Origin: CATQHS01 sp965203375
Lineage (GTDB): Bacteria; Actinomycetota; Acidimicrobiia; Acidimicrobiales; Aldehydirespiratoraceae
Reading direction: 5' to 3'
Assembly (NCBI GenBank): GCA_965203375.1
Contig: OZ241886.1
Coordinates: 1,798,001-1,862,000, forward strand
DNA: 64,000 nucleotides
The translations under genes were made by a program, and so were the position numbers. The notes below the pieces were generated by a model that worked only from the letters and a program-made list of their open reading frames with translations, was not told the origin of the DNA and searched no databases. Shown piece after piece: positions 60,631-64,000 of this stretch (within the stretch, counting starts at the first letter, position 1; each line of letters begins with the position of its first letter).

Positions 60631-61110
60631 TCAGACCAAGACGGCGTCGACCTTGACGGTGGCCTCGTCCTCGCTCACGTTCAGCGCGAACGACAGCTCG
60701 GAGATGAGCACGCTGCGGGCCTTGGTGTAAAGCGACTTCTCGCCGGCCGACAGGCCCCGGTCCCGCTCCCGCAGAGCCAGGTTCCGCACCACCTCGGCCA
60801 CCTGGTACACGTCGCCCGACTTCAGCTTCTCCTGATGGTTCTTGAACCGGCGGGACCAGTTGGCCGGCTCCCGCACGTCGCGGCGGCGCAGAACCTCGAA
60901 CAGGTCGTCCACGTCCTCGGCGCTGATGGGCCAGCGCATGCCCACGTCCTCGGCCTTGTCCACCGGCACCGACAGGGTCATCTCCCCGTGGGCCATGCGC
61001 AGCACCAGGTAGTCCTGCTCCTCGCCGAAGGCGTTGCGCTTCTCCTTCTTCTCGATGACCGCCGCCCCGTGGTGGGGGTAGACCACCCGGTCGCCGACTT
61101 TGAACGACAT
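60631..61110 (-). CDS. carD: CarD-family RNA polymerase-binding regulator
   Basis: A 159-residue protein that starts MSFKVGDRVVYPHHGAAVIE, the Tudor-like RNA-polymerase-interacting domain of CarD/CdnL. A helical DNA-binding C-terminal domain follows (EPANWSRRFKNHQEKLKSGDVYQVAEVVRNLALRERDRGLSAGEKSLYTKARSVLISELSFAL). CarD stabilises the open promoter complex and is essential in many actinobacteria. The Trp that wedges the -10 region is in NWSRRFK. AGAGG precedes the ATG at 61110. A TAGACT box lies further upstream on this strand at about 61155. It is convergent with the MNT-HEPN gene. Confidence 0.95.
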   Translation of the reverse strand: MSFKVGDRVVYPHHGAAVIEKKEKRNAFGEEQDYLVLRMAHGEMTLSVPVDKAEDVGMRWPISAEDVDDLFEVLRRRDVREPANWSRRFKNHQEKLKSGDVYQVAEVVRNLALRERDRGLSAGEKSLYTKARSVLISELSFALNVSEDEATVKVDAVLV

Positions 61111-61271
61111 GGACACCTCTGCTGGTTGTACTGGTTGCGCGCCAGTCCCTCAGTCTACCGCGCCCGGCGGCCGGGGCTCAGCCGGGCGCCGCGGCTGGGC
61201 GCACTCACCTGGCGGTGCCGCGGCCGTCACCTCGCCGACACCCTGCCGCTGTCAGCCGGGCGCGGGCGCTT

Positions 61272-62624
61272 TCACCCGTCGGCGGGCGCCGCGGGCGGCA
61301 CGGCGGCCCCGAGAGACCGCAGGGCCTCGGCGGTGCGGGCGGCCGAGGCGGCCATCACCGCCGGGTCGCGGCCGCCGGGGGCGTCGAGCACGGGCACGAT
61401 CTCGTAGCTGGTGCGGTCGACCCAGGTGGGGGTGTGGGACGCGGCGGTGACCGCGAAGCGGCCCGGGCCCAGCTCGGTGACGACGAGGCGCAGGATCACC
61501 CCGTCCTGGGTGCCGGCCGGGCAGCCCGTACACGACTGGGGCGACTGGTTGGACAAGAAGTTGCCCAGCCCGTAGGCCAGGTACTCCCCGGCGATCACCT
61601 CCACCGGCTGGACCACGTGGGCGTGGTGGCCGAGGATCAGGTCGATGTCGGGCGAGGCCAGCAGCCGGGGGCCGATGTCGGTCTGGTAGTCGTCGGCGGC
61701 CTGCACGTACTGGGTGCCCCAGTGCAGCGAGACGATCACGAACTCGGCCCCGGCCGACCGGGCCCGCCGGGCCTCGGCCTCGATGGCGGCGGCGTCGATC
61801 AGGTTGGCCAGATGGGACCGTTCCGCCGTCAGCGCCCCGGCGTTGAGCCCGTACGTGTAGGACAGGTGGGCCACGGTGACGCCGTTGGCTTCGAGCAGGT
61901 TGAGCCGGTCGCGCTCGGCCGGGGTCCGGGCCATCCCCGAGTGGGCCACCCCGGCGGCGTCGAGGGCGGCGACGGTGCCGGCCACTCCCGCCGTCCCGGT
62001 GTCGGTGGAGTGGTTGGAGGCCAGCGAGCAGGTGTCGTAGCCGGCGGAGGCGATGGCCGCGGCGAGCTGGTTGGGCACGTTGAAGACCGGGTAGTAGGCC
62101 AGGTTGGTGTTGTCGGGCGACATCGGCGACTCGACGTGGCAGACGGCCAGGTCGGCCTCGCTCAGGATGGGGGCCACCAGCGAGAACATGGGCCCGAAGT
62201 CCCAGCCGTCGCCGGCGGCCGCGGCGTCGGCCACCCGCCCGTGGATGAGCAGGTCTCCGGTGGCGGCGATGGTGAAGGACTTGGGCCCGCTCGGCTCGGA
62301 GCTGACGGCCGGCTCGGGCCCGGTCTCCGGGTCGTCGTTGTCGCCGGGTTCCTCGTTGTCATCGCTGTCGTCAGGGTCGCCGGCGCCGTCGGGGTCCGCC
62401 TCTTCCGCCGGTGCCTCCCCGGCGCTGTCGGCGGCGGGGTCGTCGCCGGTGCGGGCGGCTCGGATCTCGGCCCCGAGGAGCAGGCCCGCTGCCACCAGGA
62501 TGGCCCAGAACAACGTCCAGCCCGCCCTCCGCTCGCCCGGGCTGATGCGGACCCGGCCGCCGCGGATCCCGCCGCCGCGTATCGGGGGGTCGAGTTTGCC
62601 GGGGCCGGTTCGCCGGGTGCTCAC
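61272..62624 (-). CDS. CapA-family protein (PGA_cap), membrane-anchored
   Basis: A 450-residue protein. A basic head is followed by one membrane span (AGWTLFWAILVAAGLLLGAEI), an Asp/Glu/Pro linker of about 60 residues, then a CapA-type metallophosphatase-like domain: FTIAATGDLLIHGRV, ADLAVCHVESPMS, DTCSLASNHSTDTG, VIVSLHWGTQYV and DLILGHHAHVVQPVEV. Named for poly-gamma-glutamate capsule proteins, this family is widespread and its role outside capsule loci is unknown. No capB/capC genes are adjacent. GTG 62624 is used; decayed copies of its first codons lie upstream at 62662 and 62764. Confidence 0.85.
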   Translation of the reverse strand: MSTRRTGPGKLDPPIRGGGIRGGRVRISPGERRAGWTLFWAILVAAGLLLGAEIRAARTGDDPAADSAGEAPAEEADPDGAGDPDDSDDNEEPGDNDDPETGPEPAVSSEPSGPKSFTIAATGDLLIHGRVADAAAAGDGWDFGPMFSLVAPILSEADLAVCHVESPMSPDNTNLAYYPVFNVPNQLAAAIASAGYDTCSLASNHSTDTGTAGVAGTVAALDAAGVAHSGMARTPAERDRLNLLEANGVTVAHLSYTYGLNAGALTAERSHLANLIDAAAIEAEARRARSAGAEFVIVSLHWGTQYVQAADDYQTDIGPRLLASPDIDLILGHHAHVVQPVEVIAGEYLAYGLGNFLSNQSPQSCTGCPAGTQDGVILRLVVTELGPGRFAVTAASHTPTWVDRTSYEIVPVLDAPGGRDPAVMAASAARTAEALRSLGAAVPPAAPADG

Positions 62625-62768
62625 GGCTCTCAGGGGCCGGGCCGGTTCGGGCGGGCGCTCACGGGGTCTCAGGTCCGCCGGAGCCGGCTCGGCGGGATGC
62701 CATCGGCGAGCGCCAGGTCGGCGGGGCCGTGCCGCGCGGGCTCTCGGGTTCGCCGGGCGCTCACGGGC

Positions 62769-64000
62769 TCACGCGACTCCGATGTCGGAGCGCAGGCCCC
62801 GGCCGGGCCGGGTGCCCTCGACGGTCCCGGCCGGATTCTTGACCGTGGTGCCCTCCACCAGCACCCACTCGATGCCGGCCGACCGCTGGGCCGGGTTCTC
62901 GATGGTGGAGCGGTCGATCACCGTGGCCGGGTCGAACACGGTGATGTCGGCGTCGGCCCCGATGCCCAGCCGCCCCTTGCGCCGCAGATCCGGGCAGCGG
63001 CCCTCCAGCAGCCGGGCGGGCTGGATGGTGATCTTCGACAGCGCGGTCATCAAGTCGATGGCGCCCAACTCCCGCACATAGTGGCCCAGCAGCTTGCTGA
63101 AGCAGCCGGTGGAGCGGGGGTGGTTGTTGTGGGGCCGCTCCAGGATGGCGTCGCTTCCCACCATCACGAAGTCGGCCCGCAGGGCCGTCTCGATGTCTTC
63201 GGCCGGGATGGCGAAGGCCGCGGTGAGCAGGTTGTCGCGGTGGGCGGCGGCGAAGGTCTCCTCGGTGAGGCGCCGGGGGGTGCCCGCCACCTGCAGGTCG
63301 CCGTAGGAGATGCCGTACTTCTCCTGCCAGTCGTCGAACCGGGCCGACTTCAGGTAGGTGGCCCAGAACCGGTAGGGGTAGACGCAGGCGGTGATGGACA
63401 GGCCCTCGGCCAGGGCGGCCCGGATGCGGCCCAGGGCCTCGTCCATCACCCCGGTGCCGCCGGTGGAGGTGATGTGCTCTATGTGGACGTGGGCGCCGGT
63501 GTCGCGGGCCACGCCGATGAGCTCGTCGACGCCCTCGAGGTTGGTTCCGGGGGCGATGTTGTCGGAGTAGCGGGCGTGGACGCACAGCGGCACGCCGTGG
63601 GCCGCGGCCAGCGCGCCGTGGTCCCTCACCTCGGCGGTGGTGGCGCCGGGGGTGTACTCCGGCTGCATGTGCAGCCCGATGAAGCCGTTGCGCAGATCCT
63701 CGGCCGCGTCGGCCACGATGGCCTCCACCGCGCCGGCCGAGCCCGAGTCGTAGGGGCCGAGCCCCCGCATCGGGCGCACGGTGGCGTTGTCGTAGGCCCC
63801 GCCGAAATGCACCGGGGCGCTGCCGTCGGGGTGGGCCGCGAACCAGGCGGAGGCCCGGGCGTCGAGGCCGTGCATGCCCAGGTTGGCGGTCACCCCGTCG
63901 GCCACCTTGTACCACTCGCCGTAGCCGTTGGGGCTGTAGGACAAGATGTCGATGAACCCCGGCGCCACCACCAGCCCCGCCGCGTCGATCGTCGTCCGGC
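62769..64000 (-). CDS. N-acyl-D-amino-acid deacylase-type amidohydrolase (5' end outside window)
   Basis: About 410 residues are visible and the frame is still open at the window edge, where it reads TIDAAGLVVAPGFIDILSYSPNG, the strand around the first metal site. The family is that of D-aminoacylase and related amidohydrolases (Amidohydro_3). GLHMQPEYTPGATTAEVRDHGALAAAHGVPLCVHARY and HVHIEHITSTGG supply metal ligands, and MVGSDAIL the catalytic Asp. In place of the usual HxH the visible segment has FIDILSYSPN, as in D-aminoacylases where the first ligands differ. The C-terminal GIGADADITVFDPATV block is standard. It lies upstream of the CapA gene on the same strand. Confidence 0.85.
   Translation of the reverse strand, partial: RTTIDAAGLVVAPGFIDILSYSPNGYGEWYKVADGVTANLGMHGLDARASAWFAAHPDGSAPVHFGGAYDNATVRPMRGLGPYDSGSAGAVEAIVADAAEDLRNGFIGLHMQPEYTPGATTAEVRDHGALAAAHGVPLCVHARYSDNIAPGTNLEGVDELIGVARDTGAHVHIEHITSTGGTGVMDEALGRIRAALAEGLSITACVYPYRFWATYLKSARFDDWQEKYGISYGDLQVAGTPRRLTEETFAAAHRDNLLTAAFAIPAEDIETALRADFVMVGSDAILERPHNNHPRSTGCFSKLLGHYVRELGAIDLMTALSKITIQPARLLEGRCPDLRRKGRLGIGADADITVFDPATVIDRSTIENPAQRSAGIEWVLVEGTTVKNPAGTVEGTRPGRGLRSDIGVA

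Overview
The window is about 70% GC and densely packed, with many NTGA start/stop overlaps, GTG and TTG starts, and TAnGCT -10 boxes placed just upstream of start codons. Together with form I coxMSL, CarD, DUF1801, S-layer-homology repeats and a comM-dprA-xerC cluster, this points to an actinobacterium, most likely an uncultured member of the Acidimicrobiia. That placement is inference, because no rRNA or marker gene is present.

Layout. 0-4.6 kb is an accessory/defence patch: the C-terminal end of an AAA/Orc1-like ATPase, an AbiEi/AbiEii type IV toxin-antitoxin pair, a small membrane protein, a lipoprotein cytochrome c and a Fic enzyme. 4.6-8.7 kb holds comM, dprA and xerC. 8.8-16.2 kb is a branched-chain-amino-acid-type ABC importer with odd fusions (MFS-LivF and LivH-LivM-LivG) and a divergent substrate-binding lipoprotein. 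16.3-20.6 kb carries an AT-rich PD40 propeller protein and an acyltransferase-SGNH protein, followed by an MFS exporter and an orphan HigA next to what looks like the last codons of a lost higB. 22.6-27.3 kb is coxM-coxS-coxL (form I CO dehydrogenase, AYRCSFR) plus an XdhC-YHS maturation factor.

27.5-48.2 kb is the most interesting part: a purine island. Its core is a three-gene operon that matches the NdmC-NdmD-NdmE methylxanthine N7-demethylase complex by architecture. It has an oxygenase catalytic subunit that lacks the Rieske cluster but keeps the mononuclear iron site, a reductase with an extra N-terminal Rieske domain, and a GST-fold partner. Around it lie two amidohydrolase deaminases, two adenosine-deaminase-family enzymes, a BMP-type (purine nucleoside class) ABC importer, a second complete Rieske oxygenase with no reductase of its own, and a two-gene xanthine-dehydrogenase-type molybdoenzyme. 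Together they could import N-methylated or ordinary purines, remove methyl groups, deaminate the ring and hydroxylate it.

48.5-64 kb holds tRNA-Pro(UGG), a paired acyl-CoA dehydrogenase, an ArsI/CadI-like protein, a thiolase, a DUF1801 protein, a 1,466-residue cadherin/propeller/SLH surface protein preceded by a G13 tract, an SDR, a single-chain MNT-HEPN protein, CarD, a CapA-like protein and an amidohydrolase cut by the window edge.

A second theme is repeat biology. Short tandem duplications (about 59-74 bp) occur repeatedly at gene boundaries. In the clearest cases the duplicated unit contains a 4-bp start/stop overlap, so it makes trains of 22-23-codon mini-ORFs leading into the real gene. 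There are also two three-copy hairpin arrays and a four-copy palindromic element, one copy of which is read in frame inside the LivHMG fusion protein.
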